DNA of 64,000 nt from Bradyrhizobium amphicarpaeae (GTDB lineage: Bacteria; Pseudomonadota; Alphaproteobacteria; Rhizobiales; Xanthobacteraceae), in contig NZ_CP029426.2 of assembly GCF_002266435.3 (NCBI RefSeq), forward strand, positions 1,518,001-1,582,000. Reading direction: 5' to 3'. How positions within the stretch are numbered: position 1 is the first letter of the stretch; each line of letters opens with the position of its first letter. Below the pieces are notes generated by a model that made no database searches, had not been told where the DNA came from, and worked only from the letters and a program-made list of their open reading frames with translations. Position numbers and translations under genes: made by a program. Shown piece by piece: positions 40,782 through 49,549 of this stretch.

Positions 40782-41996
40782 TCACTTCTTCACCAGCGCA
40801 CATGCCTGGTCCGGCGGCCCGAACGCCTTGTCGCCCGAGATGGTCGTGAGGATCTTGTAATAGTCCCACGGATATTTGCTCTCCTCCGGCGTCTTGACCT
40901 GCACCAGCCAGAGGTCGTGCACCATCAGATTGTCATCGCGCAAGCGGCCGTTGCGGGCGAAGAAATCCTCGATCGGCTTTTCCCGCATCTTGGCGGCGAC
41001 CTTGAGCGGATCGTCGGTGCCGGCGTCCTTGATGGCGTTGAGATAGTGCATCACGCTGGAATAGACGCCCGCCTGCCACATCGACGGCATCTTGTTCATC
41101 TTGGCGAAATAGCGCTTCGACCATTCGCGGGTCTTGTCGTCCATGTCCCAGTAGAACGAGGTCGTCAGCAGCAGGCCTTGCGCGGCCTGCAGCCCGAGGC
41201 CGTGGATGTCGGTGATCAGTGCCAGCAGCGCCGCCATCTGCTGGCCGCCCTTGAACACGCCGAACTCAGATCCGGTCTTGATCTCGTTCATGTTGTTGGG
41301 GGGACCGGCGGCAATGCCGATGATCTTGGCCTTGGAGGCCTGCGCCTGCAGCACGAAGGAGGAGAGATCCGGCGTTGCCAGCGGCGGCTTGACCGATCCG
41401 AGCACCTTGCCGCCATTGGCGTTGATGACGGTGGAGGCGTCGCGCTCCAGCGAATGGCCGAAGGCATAGTCGTCGGTGATGAAGAACCAGCTGTCCCCGC
41501 CGCGCTTGACCACCGCGTCCGCCGTGCCGACCGCGAGCGCGCGGGTGTCGAACACCCACTGGATCGCGTAGGGCGAGCAGAACTTGCCGTGGAAATCCGC
41601 GGTGCCGGTGGAGTGGGTGATGAACAGCCGCTTCTTCTCGTTGGCGATGTTCTGCACCGCGAGCCCGACCGCCGAGACCGGCACGTCGACGATCAGGTCG
41701 ACCTGCTCGACGTCGTACCAGCGCCGCGCGAGCGAGGCGCCGATGTCGGCCTTGAGCTGGTGGTCGCCGACCACGATGCTGATCGGCTTGCCGAGCACCT
41801 TGCCGCCGAAATCGTCGATCGCCATCTGCGCGGCCGTCACCGAGCCCTGGCCGGTCGGCGCGGAGGCCGGGCCGTTCATGTCGGTGAGCACGCCGATCTT
41901 GACGACGTCGTCGGAAACCTGCGCCGATGCCGCGCCGGACAGCAGCGCCGCCGTCAAGGCGGCCGCGACCGGCAGTCCAAATCTGATTGGATTCAC
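40782..41996 (-). CDS. ABC transporter substrate-binding protein, branched-chain amino acid type
   Basis: A 404-residue protein starting at GTG 41996, with GGGGAGGAC just upstream. A signal peptide (FGLPVAAALTAALLSGAASA) precedes VVKIGVLTDMNGPASAPTGQ. Other matches are GSVTAAQMAIDDFGGKVLGK, WFFITDDYAFGHSLERDAST and GLLLTTSFYWDMDDKTREWS, which recur closely in the protein at 60308-61504. It is a periplasmic protein of the PBP1_ABC amide/urea-like group. No permease is linked. The ligand is unknown. Confidence 0.9.
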   Translation of the reverse strand: MNPIRFGLPVAAALTAALLSGAASAQVSDDVVKIGVLTDMNGPASAPTGQGSVTAAQMAIDDFGGKVLGKPISIVVGDHQLKADIGASLARRWYDVEQVDLIVDVPVSAVGLAVQNIANEKKRLFITHSTGTADFHGKFCSPYAIQWVFDTRALAVGTADAVVKRGGDSWFFITDDYAFGHSLERDASTVINANGGKVLGSVKPPLATPDLSSFVLQAQASKAKIIGIAAGPPNNMNEIKTGSEFGVFKGGQQMAALLALITDIHGLGLQAAQGLLLTTSFYWDMDDKTREWSKRYFAKMNKMPSMWQAGVYSSVMHYLNAIKDAGTDDPLKVAAKMREKPIEDFFARNGRLRDDNLMVHDLWLVQVKTPEESKYPWDYYKILTTISGDKAFGPPDQACALVKK

Positions 41997-42096
41997 GCTT
42001 GTCCTCCCCTGATCCGGCGCGTTGGCCGGGGTTGCCCCGGGTGTGCCCCCGGCTGAATTGGTTTCTTTTGCAACTATTTTGGGGCGGGCGTCAATG

Positions 42097-42990
42097 TCAG
42101 GCTGCGAAGCGGATCTGTCCTGCGGGGGAGGGATCGTAGCCGGTCAGCTCCTCGGCGCGCTGGCGCAGCCGCCGTTCGTTCAGGAATCCGATCAAGGCCC
42201 GCATGGCGGGGCGGAAATAGCTGCGCTGCCGCATCGCGAGGTCGAAATTCTCCCAGACCAGCGGCACGAAATCGAGGCCGGCCGAACGCGCCGCAGCGCG
42301 CGTCGCGATGCCGCAATCGGCCTGGCCGGCGCGGACCAGTTCGGCGAGATCCGGTCCGGTCAGGGCCGGCGCCTCGACCCGGCGTAAATCCCGCGTCGAG
42401 GCGCCTGCGCGCTTCAGGAGCAGGTCGAGCAGCATCTGCGCGCCGGTGCCTTGCTGCCGCATCGCCATCCGGGCGCCCAGCGCGAGCACGTCCGTCAGGC
42501 CGTGCAGGTGCCTGGGATTGCCTTGCGGCAGCACGAGACCCTGCTCGCGGCGCACGAATGCGACCAGCACCGCATCATGCAAATCCGGAGCGGCGCGCAA
42601 CGCTTCGACACTGGCATCGCCGGTGAGATCGTCGGACGCATCCAGGCTGTGGAAGTGTATCGCCGCTGCCATCACCTCGTTGCGCTGCAAGCGCTCGAGC
42701 CCGCGCACGCTGCCCTCGCTCATCGATCCCAGGCCCGAGCCGGATTCGCGCAAGGCCCAATCCAGCAGTTCGTCCTGGCTGCCGCCCACGATTGGCGGCG
42801 GCTCCGCGATCAGCATGCCGGCCGGACGCGCGAGGCCCGAGAGTACCCAGAGGTCGAGTTCGTGGCGCGGGAAGAGCCACTTCCCGGTCACCTTGGTGCA
42901 GGGGATCGCGCCGGTGGTGACGAGTTCGTAGAGCTTGCGTTCGCCGAGCCGAAGATAGTCGGCGGCCTCGCTGGTCGTCAGGAATTCCAT
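42097..42990 (-). CDS. helix-turn-helix regulator with C-terminal PBP domain (molybdate/tungstate type)
   Basis: A 297-residue protein. Residues 1-55 form an excisionase/MerR-type DNA-binding helix-turn-helix (EFLTTSEAADYLRLGERKLY, then ELVTTGAIPCTKVTGKWLFP). From about residue 90 a periplasmic-binding-like domain follows: AIHFHSLDASDDLTG, AVLVAFVRREQGLVLPQGNP, ALGARMAMRQQGTGAQMLLD and AGQADCGIATRAAARSAG. This HTH-PBP architecture is known in regulators that sense molybdate or tungstate. It diverges from the tungstate-type binding protein gene, so that operon is the probable target. Confidence 0.82.
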   Translation of the reverse strand: MEFLTTSEAADYLRLGERKLYELVTTGAIPCTKVTGKWLFPRHELDLWVLSGLARPAGMLIAEPPPIVGGSQDELLDWALRESGSGLGSMSEGSVRGLERLQRNEVMAAAIHFHSLDASDDLTGDASVEALRAAPDLHDAVLVAFVRREQGLVLPQGNPRHLHGLTDVLALGARMAMRQQGTGAQMLLDLLLKRAGASTRDLRRVEAPALTGPDLAELVRAGQADCGIATRAAARSAGLDFVPLVWENFDLAMRQRSYFRPAMRALIGFLNERRLRQRAEELTGYDPSPAGQIRFAA

Positions 42991-43039
42991 CCTGCATTCC
43001 TATGCAAATTCTTGCTTCTTTTTGACGTTCGACGCAGGT

Positions 43040-43060
43040 GGAATTCTGCATTTCAATTCC
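43040..43060. promoter_or_regulatory. inverted repeat GGAATT-9-AATTCC in the divergent region
   Basis: The site lies in the 286-base region between the regulator and the tungstate-type binding protein. Related words (GGAATTCC near 42981 and ATTCCTATGCAAATTC) occur close to the regulator start. It may be the regulator's operator; no known consensus is matched. Confidence 0.4.
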
Positions 43061-43276
43061 CGTCCGCGGGACCATGCCTGATCATCTCGCTGCTTTGCAA
43101 CACATCCCGGCGCGTGATCTCTGCTTTGGTGAACGATCCTGAATCGCTCGCGCGGTGCGCAGGATGCCTCGCAGCGTTGCCGCTATTTCCCGGACGACGT
43201 GCGCAAAAAGCAGGCGCGTCACGAGTGCGGCGCAATCGGCCGTCATCATGATCGGGTCAATTATAGGAACCCGACC

Positions 43277-44104
43277 ATGAGCCGCTTGTTCGTCGTATTC
43301 GCGCTGCTCTGCGGCCTTGCCGGCGGCGTCGCGGCCTCGTCCGCGGAGGATCGCAGCATCGTCCTCGCGACGACCACCGCGACACAGGAGTCGGGCCTGC
43401 TCGACTATCTGCTGCCGATCTTCCGCGACAAGACCGGCATCGAGGTGACCGTGATCGCGCGGCGCGCCGACGCGGTGCTCGACGGGCCGCGAAGGGGCGA
43501 GGCCGACGTCGTGCTGATGCATGCGCGGCCGCAGGAGGAGAAATTCGTCGCCGACGGGTTTGGCGTGAAGCGTCTTGACGTCATGTACAACGACTATCTG
43601 CTGATCGGGCCGAAGAGCGATCCCGCCGGCGTCAAGGGCAAGGACATCGCGACGGCGCTGAAGGCGATCGAGGCCAAGGGCGCCCCGTTCGTGACGCGCG
43701 GCGATCGGTCGGGCACCCACGCCGCGGAGCTGGCGCTCTGGATCGTCGCCGGCATCGACATCGCGGCCGCCAAGGGCGCCTGGTACCGCGAGGTGGGGCA
43801 GGGCATGGCTTCGGCCCTCGACGCCGCGCGCGCCGCGAACGGCTATGTGCTGTCGGATCGCGGCAGCTGGATCGCCTTCAGGGATCGCGGCGATCTCGAC
43901 ATCGTCGTCGAAGGTGACCGGCGGCTCCTCAATCAGTACGGCGTGATGCTGGTGAACCCCGGGAAGTTTCCGGACGTGAAGAAGGATCTCGCGCAGACCT
44001 TCATCGACTGGCTGACCTCGCCGGAGGGGCAGACGGCGATCGCGGGCTACAAGGTCGACGGGCAGCAGCTGTTCTTTCCCAATGCGGACAGGTCGGGCGG
44101 TTGA
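43277..44104 (+). CDS. tungstate/molybdate-type ABC substrate-binding protein (TupA-like)
   Basis: Taken from ATG 43277 (275 residues); the frame extends to 43199. A signal peptide (FVVFALLCGLAGGVAASSA) is followed by the oxyanion-binding hallmark IVLATTTATQESGLLDYLLP, then IFRDKTGIEVTVIARRADAV, FVTRGDRSGTHAAELALWIV and VVEGDRRLLNQYGVMLVNPG. TupA proteins bind tungstate with high affinity in the periplasm. The permease (TupB) and ATPase (TupC) genes are not nearby. It is followed by two MoeA-family genes, tying it to cofactor synthesis for the formate dehydrogenase. Confidence 0.85.
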   Translation: MSRLFVVFALLCGLAGGVAASSAEDRSIVLATTTATQESGLLDYLLPIFRDKTGIEVTVIARRADAVLDGPRRGEADVVLMHARPQEEKFVADGFGVKRLDVMYNDYLLIGPKSDPAGVKGKDIATALKAIEAKGAPFVTRGDRSGTHAAELALWIVAGIDIAAAKGAWYREVGQGMASALDAARAANGYVLSDRGSWIAFRDRGDLDIVVEGDRRLLNQYGVMLVNPGKFPDVKKDLAQTFIDWLTSPEGQTAIAGYKVDGQQLFFPNADRSGG

Positions 44105-44158
44105 GGTCCACGCCGCCGGCGGTTGCCAAACCGGGCGATGCATGGTCCACCATGGCGC

Positions 44159-45268
44159 ATGACCCAGCGCCTGCCGCCATCGCTGACATCGCTTGATACC
44201 GCGCTCGCCGCGATGCTGAGTGGGCTCGAGCCGCTTGCACCGGTGCAGTTGCCGCTGAGCGAAGCAGCCGGCTGCATCGCGGCGGGCAATTCGCCGCTGG
44301 AGGCCTATCCGCCGCACGACATCGCCGCCGCGGACGGCTGGGCGCTGTGCGCCAATGATCTCGTCGGCGCATCCTCCTATTCGCCGCTGCCTTTGACGAA
44401 AGCGCCCGCGTGGGTCGAGGCCGGTGATGCGATGCCCGATCGCTGCGATTGTGTGCTCGATGCCGACGTGGTCGATGCATCCGGGCCGCTCGTGCAGGTG
44501 CTGGCGGAGGGTGTGCCGGGGCAGGGCGTCAGGCGTGCCGGCAGCGACATCGCGGAGCGCACGCCGGCCGGCGCCGCGGGCAATCCGGTCGGCGCGGCCG
44601 ATCTGCTGCTCGCGCGCGTTGCCGGTTGGGACAAGCTCTCCGTGCGTCGGCCCCGGCTGCGCATCGTCAACGTGCCCGCTGCAACGGCAACGATGCATCT
44701 GATTGCCGGGATCGCGCGCGCTGCGGGACTGGATGTGCAGACGTCTGAGGCTGCGGCGCGTGATGCGGCGTCGATTGCCGATACGCTCGATATGTCCTCC
44801 TGCGATCTGATCCTGACGGTCGGCGGCAGCGGCGTCGGCCGCGCCGATGCGGCCGTCGCGGCGCTGGCCGAGCGCGGTCATGTGATCGCTCACGGTGTTG
44901 CGCTTCAGCCCGGGCGGACTGCCGCCGTCGCGAAGCTTGGAGAGGTTCCCGTCGTCGCCTTGCCGGGCTCGCCGGATCATGCGCTGGCAGCGTGGCTGGC
45001 GCTCGTGCTCCCGCTCATCGACCGACTATCGGCGCGCCGGCCGCGCCGGCGGCTGAGCCTGCCGCTTGTGCGAAAAATCGCATCCAGTGTCGGCATCGCC
45101 GAGATCGCCTTGCTGGCCAGGGAACCTCACGGCTGGACGCCGCTCGCCGTGGGCGAATGGCCGCTCCGGGCCATTGCCGGTGCGGATGCATGGCTGCTCA
45201 TTCCCGCCGGCGATGAGGGATTTGCGGCGGGGGAGCCGGTCGATGCCTATCTGATGCGAGAATGCTAA
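44159..45268 (+). CDS. MoeA-family molybdopterin-binding protein, divergent
   Basis: Taken from ATG 44159 (369 residues). The MoeA layout is visible: LDTALAAMLSGLEPLAPVQL, PLSEAAGCIAAGNSPLEAYP, HDIAAADGWALCANDLVGA, then RRAGSDIAERTPAGAAGN and a C-terminal LTVGGSGVGRADAAVAALAE. The last corresponds to the MogA-like domain, but the usual GG.S.G.E/D pattern is altered. MoeA inserts molybdenum or tungsten into molybdopterin. As one of three MoeA-like proteins within 7 kb, it may be a tungsten-specific or a regulatory version. The next gene starts 11 bases later. Confidence 0.82.
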   Translation: MTQRLPPSLTSLDTALAAMLSGLEPLAPVQLPLSEAAGCIAAGNSPLEAYPPHDIAAADGWALCANDLVGASSYSPLPLTKAPAWVEAGDAMPDRCDCVLDADVVDASGPLVQVLAEGVPGQGVRRAGSDIAERTPAGAAGNPVGAADLLLARVAGWDKLSVRRPRLRIVNVPAATATMHLIAGIARAAGLDVQTSEAAARDAASIADTLDMSSCDLILTVGGSGVGRADAAVAALAERGHVIAHGVALQPGRTAAVAKLGEVPVVALPGSPDHALAAWLALVLPLIDRLSARRPRRRLSLPLVRKIASSVGIAEIALLAREPHGWTPLAVGEWPLRAIAGADAWLLIPAGDEGFAAGEPVDAYLMREC

Positions 45269-45278
45269 GGCTTTTGCC

Positions 45279-47243
45279 ATGTCGATGAACCCACAATCGC
45301 AAATCCGCAGCGCGCTCGAACAAGAGCAGTTCCTCAAGATCCTCTCGCGCGAGGAGGCCTTGGCGCGCTTCGAGGCCGCGTTGTTCCCGCGCGCCGTTCC
45401 GAGCGAAAAGCGCAGGCTCGGCGATGCGCTGGGCCTGGCGCTTGCCGAAGACATCACCGCCCCTATCGACGTTCCCCCGTTCGATCGCTCCAATGTCGAC
45501 GGTTTTGCCGTGCGCTCGGCCGACCTTGCGGCGGCAGGCGAAGGCGCCGCTCGGAGCCTTACGCTGAACGGCGAGACCATCCCTTGCGGCACTGCGCCGA
45601 GGATGCAAGTGGCAGCGGGAACTGCGACGCCGATCGCCACCGGCGGTCCCCTGCCGCGTGGTGCCGACGCGGTCGTCATGGTCGAGCACACCCAGCCCGC
45701 CGGATCCGATGCGATCGATGTGCGCCGTGCCGTCTTGCCGGGGCAATTCGTGTCCTACGCCGGATCCGACATCGCGCGCGGCGAAGCGCTGCTGCGCGCC
45801 GGCACCATCATCGGCTCGCGTGAGATCGGCATGCTGGCCGCGTGCGGCATTGCCGAGGTGAACGTCGCGCGCAAGCCGCGGGTGGCGGTGATCTCCACCG
45901 GCGACGAACTGGTCCAGCCCGGCGAGGCGCTCGCGCCTGCCGAAATCTACGACACCAACGGGGCCATCGTCGCGGCTGCGATCGACGAGAACGGCGGCGA
46001 GGCAGTTTTTCTCGGCGCCATTCCAGACGACGAGGCGAAACTCGAATCCGCAATGCGTAGCGCGCTCGCCGAGGCCGACATGCTGGTGCTGTCCGGCGGG
46101 ACCTCGAAAGGCGCCGGCGATCTGTCCCATCGCATCATCGGCCGGCTCGGCCAGCCCGGTATCATCGCGCATGGCATCGCGCTCAAGCCCGGCAAGCCGC
46201 TGTGCCTTGCGGTCTGCGACGGCAAGCCGGTGGTGATCCTGCCGGGCTTTCCGACCTCGGCGATGTTCACCTTCCACGACATGATCGTGCCGGTGCTGCG
46301 CAAGCTGGCCGGCCTGCCGCCGCGCTCCGACGCAAAGGTGAGCGCGACCGTGCCGGTGCGCATTGCCTCCGAGCTCGGCCGCACCGAATTCGTCATGGTG
46401 TCGCTGGTCGAGGGCCGCGACGGCCTGATCGCGTATCCCTCCGGCAAGGGCTCCGGTGCGATCACGTCCTTCGCGCAGGCCGATGGCTTTTTGCGGATCG
46501 ATGCGCTCGCCGACCAGATGCCGGCCGGGACCGAAGCCGAGGTGACGCTGTTCACGCCGCATGTGCGCGTGCCCGATCTCGTCATCGTCGGCAGCCACTG
46601 CACCGGCCTCGATCTCGTCACGGCGCAGCTCGCGCATGCCGGCCTGATCGTGCGCTCGATCGCCGTCGGCAGCCTCGGCGGGCTAGCGGCCGCCAAGCGC
46701 GGTGAATGCGATCTCGCGCCGATCCATCTCTTCGACGACAGAAGCGAAACCTACAACACGCCCTATTTGGTCGAGGGGCTCGAGCTCATTCCCGGCTGGC
46801 GGCGGACGCAGGGCATCGTCTTCCGCAAGGACGACAAGCGCTTCGAGCGGCTCGGTGCGAAAGAGGCCGTTGCTGCCGCGCTCGAGGACGCCGCCTGCAT
46901 CATGGTCAACCGCAACCAGGGCGCTGGCACGCGCATCCTGATCGACCGTCTGCTCGGCGGCGCGCGCCCGGAAGGTTACTGGAACCAGCCGCGGTCGCAC
47001 AACGCGGTCGCCGCGGCCGTCGCGCAGCATCGCGCGGACTGGGGCATGACCATTGCGCCGGTCGCTGATGCCGTCGGCCTCGGTTTCATTCCGCTCGCGG
47101 AAGAGCATTATGACTTCGCGCTGGTGAGGGCGCGCAAGGACCGGCCGGCGGTGCAGGCGTTTCTCGATGCATTGGGCTCGGACGAGGTGCGTGCCGCATT
47201 GGAACGAGCGGGCTTCAGGCCGGCGCAAACGAACAAGTCGTGA
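45279..47243 (+). CDS. MoeA fused to a C-terminal PBP-like domain
   Basis: A 654-residue protein. Residues 1-425 are a complete MoeA: EEALARFEAALFPRAVPSEK, APIDVPPFDRSNVDGFAVRS, GADAVVMVEHTQPAG, YAGSDIARGEALLRAG, VISTGDELVQPGE and VLSGGTSKGAGDLSHRIIGR. From residue 432 a periplasmic-binding-type domain follows: PDLVIVGSHCTGLDLVTAQL, GSLGGLAAAKRGECDLAPIH, LVEGLELIPGWRRTQGIVFR and CIMVNRNQGAGTRILIDRLL. The second domain resembles the one in the HTH-PBP regulator at 42097. It could sense the oxyanion or bind it for insertion. The fusion is known in some bacteria and archaea. Confidence 0.87.
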   Translation: MSMNPQSQIRSALEQEQFLKILSREEALARFEAALFPRAVPSEKRRLGDALGLALAEDITAPIDVPPFDRSNVDGFAVRSADLAAAGEGAARSLTLNGETIPCGTAPRMQVAAGTATPIATGGPLPRGADAVVMVEHTQPAGSDAIDVRRAVLPGQFVSYAGSDIARGEALLRAGTIIGSREIGMLAACGIAEVNVARKPRVAVISTGDELVQPGEALAPAEIYDTNGAIVAAAIDENGGEAVFLGAIPDDEAKLESAMRSALAEADMLVLSGGTSKGAGDLSHRIIGRLGQPGIIAHGIALKPGKPLCLAVCDGKPVVILPGFPTSAMFTFHDMIVPVLRKLAGLPPRSDAKVSATVPVRIASELGRTEFVMVSLVEGRDGLIAYPSGKGSGAITSFAQADGFLRIDALADQMPAGTEAEVTLFTPHVRVPDLVIVGSHCTGLDLVTAQLAHAGLIVRSIAVGSLGGLAAAKRGECDLAPIHLFDDRSETYNTPYLVEGLELIPGWRRTQGIVFRKDDKRFERLGAKEAVAAALEDAACIMVNRNQGAGTRILIDRLLGGARPEGYWNQPRSHNAVAAAVAQHRADWGMTIAPVADAVGLGFIPLAEEHYDFALVRARKDRPAVQAFLDALGSDEVRAALERAGFRPAQTNKS

Positions 47244-47290
47244 ATGGGCCCTTGGCCAAGACCAGGCAGGAACTCAGAGCTCAAGCGGCC

Positions 47291-47923
47291 CTAAGATGCA
47301 TCGTCCAACGCCGCCAGCCGCTCCGCTTCGGCGATATCCTCGACGGTATTGGCATTGAAGAACGGATCGAGCGGCTCGGTGGGCCATGTCACCGTCGCGA
47401 GCGGATAACGCGCGGTCCAGCGGTCGATCTTGCGGAGGTCCTCGACGACCAGGGCGTGGCGCAATTCGCCGCGCAAGGCGACGCGCCACAAGCCGATCAC
47501 GGGATGCGACTGATCGCCTGACGCGGCGACCGCGAGCTGGGCATTTTCCCGCGTGCGTGCATCATGCAGGCGCGCGACGAGGTCGCGCGGCAGGAACGGG
47601 CAGTCGCCGGCGGCGCTGAGAACCCACTCGACGCCCGGCCGATTTGCTGCGGTCCAGTCCAGCGCGGCGAGGATGCCGGCGAGCGGACCGGGAAAGCCGG
47701 GCACGTCGTCGGCAACGACCTGCAGGCCGAAGGACGCGAAACGCGCGGGATCGCCATTGGCGTTGAGGATCAGCCCGCTGCATTGCGGTGACAGGCGCGC
47801 GATCACGCGCTCCAAAATGGTGCGGCCGCCGATGGTGCGCATCGGCTTGTCGCCGCCGCCCATGCGCCGCGCCAGGCCTCCGGCGAGCAGCACGCCTTGC
47901 GTCAGCGGAATGTCAGTCGTCAC
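47291..47923 (-). CDS. mobA: molybdenum cofactor guanylyltransferase MobA
   Basis: Taken from GTG 47923 (210 residues) with AAGG 9 bases upstream; GTG 47932 is an alternative. The MobA signature is at the start: [20 protein letters not shown], then [20 protein letters not shown] and [20 protein letters not shown]; the NTP-metal Asp lies in [10 protein letters not shown]. It attaches GMP to molybdopterin to give the bis-MGD cofactor used by formate dehydrogenase. It overlaps the fdhD stop by 11 bases, so the two are coupled. Confidence 0.9.
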   Translation of the reverse strand: MTTDIPLTQGVLLAGGLARRMGGGDKPMRTIGGRTILERVIARLSPQCSGLILNANGDPARFASFGLQVVADDVPGFPGPLAGILAALDWTAANRPGVEWVLSAAGDCPFLPRDLVARLHDARTRENAQLAVAASGDQSHPVIGLWRVALRGELRHALVVEDLRKIDRWTARYPLATVTWPTEPLDPFFNANTVEDIAEAERLAALDDAS

Positions 47924-48803
47924 CAGCTTCACCCTTGCGCTTGTGCTTCGCCGACTCTTCCTCGACGTAAGCGAGGTCCTGGTCGTAGACGATGCGCTCT
48001 GCGCCAGCGAGGACGATGAAGCGCTTGCCGCGGGTGCGGCCAACCAGCGTCAGCCCGACCTGCCTTGCGAGATCGACGCCCCAGGCGGTGAAGCCGGAGC
48101 GCGACACCAGGATCGGAATTCCCATGCGGACCGTCTTGATCACCATCTCCGAGGTGAGTCGCCCGGTGGTGTAGAGGATCTTGTCGGAGGCGTCGACGCC
48201 GTGGCGGTACATCCAGCCGGCGATCTTGTCGACGGCGTTGTGGCGGCCGACATCCTCGGTGTAGCAGAGCGGGGTCCCCTCCTTGCACAGCACGCAGCCG
48301 TGGATGGCGCCGGCCTCGAGATAGAGCGAGGGCATGGTGTTGATGGTCTGCGTCATCTGGTACAGCCAGGATGTGCGCAGCTCCGCCTTTGGCAGCGCGA
48401 CGCTCTCCACTGCCTCCAACAGATCGCCGAAGGCAGTGCCCTGCGCGCAGCCCGAGGTCTGCGTGCGCTTCTTCAGCTTGGCTTCGAAATTGGTGTGATG
48501 TTCGGTGCGCACCACGACCACCTGGAGGTCGTCGTCGTATTCGACCTCGGTGACTGCGTCGTTATATTTCAGCATGTTCTGGTTCAGCAGATAGCCAAGC
48601 GCCAGATATTCGGGGTAGTCGCCGATCGTCATCATGGTGACGATCTCCTGGGAATTCAAATAGAGCGTCAGCGGTCGCTCCATCGGCACCTTGATCTCGA
48701 CCTTGGCACCAGTCTGGTCGGTCCCGGTCACGCTTTGGGTCAGGCGCGGGTCGTCTGGATTGGGGACGATCAGGGGCACCGGGGTTTTGTCGATCTTCAT
48801 CAT
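47913..48803 (-). CDS. fdhD: formate dehydrogenase accessory sulfurtransferase FdhD
   Basis: A 296-residue protein. FdhD features are [50 protein letters not shown] with the CxxC-like pair [24 protein letters not shown] and [20 protein letters not shown]. FdhD carries a sulfur from IscS to the molybdenum or tungsten cofactor to activate formate dehydrogenase. The gene is on the minus strand with mobA downstream, and its partner enzyme is encoded at 53699-58173. Confidence 0.94.
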   Translation of the reverse strand: MMKIDKTPVPLIVPNPDDPRLTQSVTGTDQTGAKVEIKVPMERPLTLYLNSQEIVTMMTIGDYPEYLALGYLLNQNMLKYNDAVTEVEYDDDLQVVVVRTEHHTNFEAKLKKRTQTSGCAQGTAFGDLLEAVESVALPKAELRTSWLYQMTQTINTMPSLYLEAGAIHGCVLCKEGTPLCYTEDVGRHNAVDKIAGWMYRHGVDASDKILYTTGRLTSEMVIKTVRMGIPILVSRSGFTAWGVDLARQVGLTLVGRTRGKRFIVLAGAERIVYDQDLAYVEEESAKHKRKGEAGDD

Positions 48804-48880
48804 GGCCGCGAGGGTAGCATGACATTCGGGTCAAGCCGATATATGCATGGCGGGGAATGGGTGAAATGCCTCGGTTCGTC

Positions 48881-48952
48881 ATTGCGAGCGCAGCGAAGCA
48901 ATCCAGAATCTTTCCGCGGCGGCAGTCTGGATTGCTTCGCTGCGCTCGCAAT
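48881..48952. repeat. 27-bp perfect inverted repeat, ATTGCGAGCGCAGCGAAGCA family
   Basis: ATTGCGAGCGCAGCGAAGCA followed by ATCCAGA (48881-48907) is perfectly complementary to 48926-48952; the spacer is 18 bases. A related copy lies at 58284-58365. It sits between divergent fdhD and mobB, so it is not simply a terminator. Confidence 0.85.
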
Positions 48953-49012
48953 CACCGGTGAGGGACCTGAGGTTCCATCGGCCGGCGAGCCGTTGGCGGA
49001 GAGCGAACGGTC

Positions 49013-49540
49013 ATGAAAGTCATCGGCCTTGCAGGCTGGAGCGGAGCGGGCAAGACCACGCTGTTGACGCGGCTGATCCCGCACTTCAAAGCGCAGGGCC
49101 TGCGCGTCTCGGTCATCAAGCATGCGCATCACCAGTTCGACGTCGACGTGCCCGGCAAGGATTCCTGGCGCCATCGCGAGGCCGGCGCGGCCGAGGTGCT
49201 GGTGGCGTCGTCAAACCGCTGGGCCCTGATGCACGAACTGCGCGGGTCGGCGGAGCCGCGGCTGCCGGAACTCCTGGGCAAGCTGTCTGCGGTCGATCTC
49301 GTCGTGGTCGAGGGCTTCAAGCGCGAGCCGCATCGCAAGATCGAGGTGCATCGCGCGGCAAACGGCAAGCCGCTGCTGTTTCCCGACGACCCGGGGATCG
49401 CCGGGATCGCGGCCGACACCGCCATTGACACCGGGCTGCCGACTGTCCATCTCGACGATATCGCGGCGGCCGCGGCGCTGCTGCTGCGCGCGGCGATGCC
49501 GGTCGAGGAAGCGGTGGCGAAGAGCGCCGCGATGCGCTGA
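49013..49540 (+). CDS. mobB: molybdopterin-guanine dinucleotide biosynthesis protein MobB
   Basis: A 175-residue protein. It has the P-loop KVIGLAGWSGAGKTTLLTRL near the N-terminus, then VIKHAHHQFDVDVPGKDSWR, HREAGAAEVLVASSNRW, and VDLVVVEGFKREPHRKIEVH with the conserved Glu. MobB binds GTP and assists MobA. It is followed 9 bases later by moeA. Confidence 0.92.
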   Translation: MKVIGLAGWSGAGKTTLLTRLIPHFKAQGLRVSVIKHAHHQFDVDVPGKDSWRHREAGAAEVLVASSNRWALMHELRGSAEPRLPELLGKLSAVDLVVVEGFKREPHRKIEVHRAANGKPLLFPDDPGIAGIAADTAIDTGLPTVHLDDIAAAAALLLRAAMPVEEAVAKSAAMR

Positions 49541-49549
49541 CGAGGCACC

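Noticed and set aside
43105..43276. A molybdenum-cofactor riboswitch before the tupA-like gene
   Set aside because: No recognisable conserved core or structure could be found by eye.
43082..44980. A 632-codon minus-strand frame opposite the TupA-like and MoeA-like genes
   Set aside because: It is antisense to two recognisable genes and has shadow composition.
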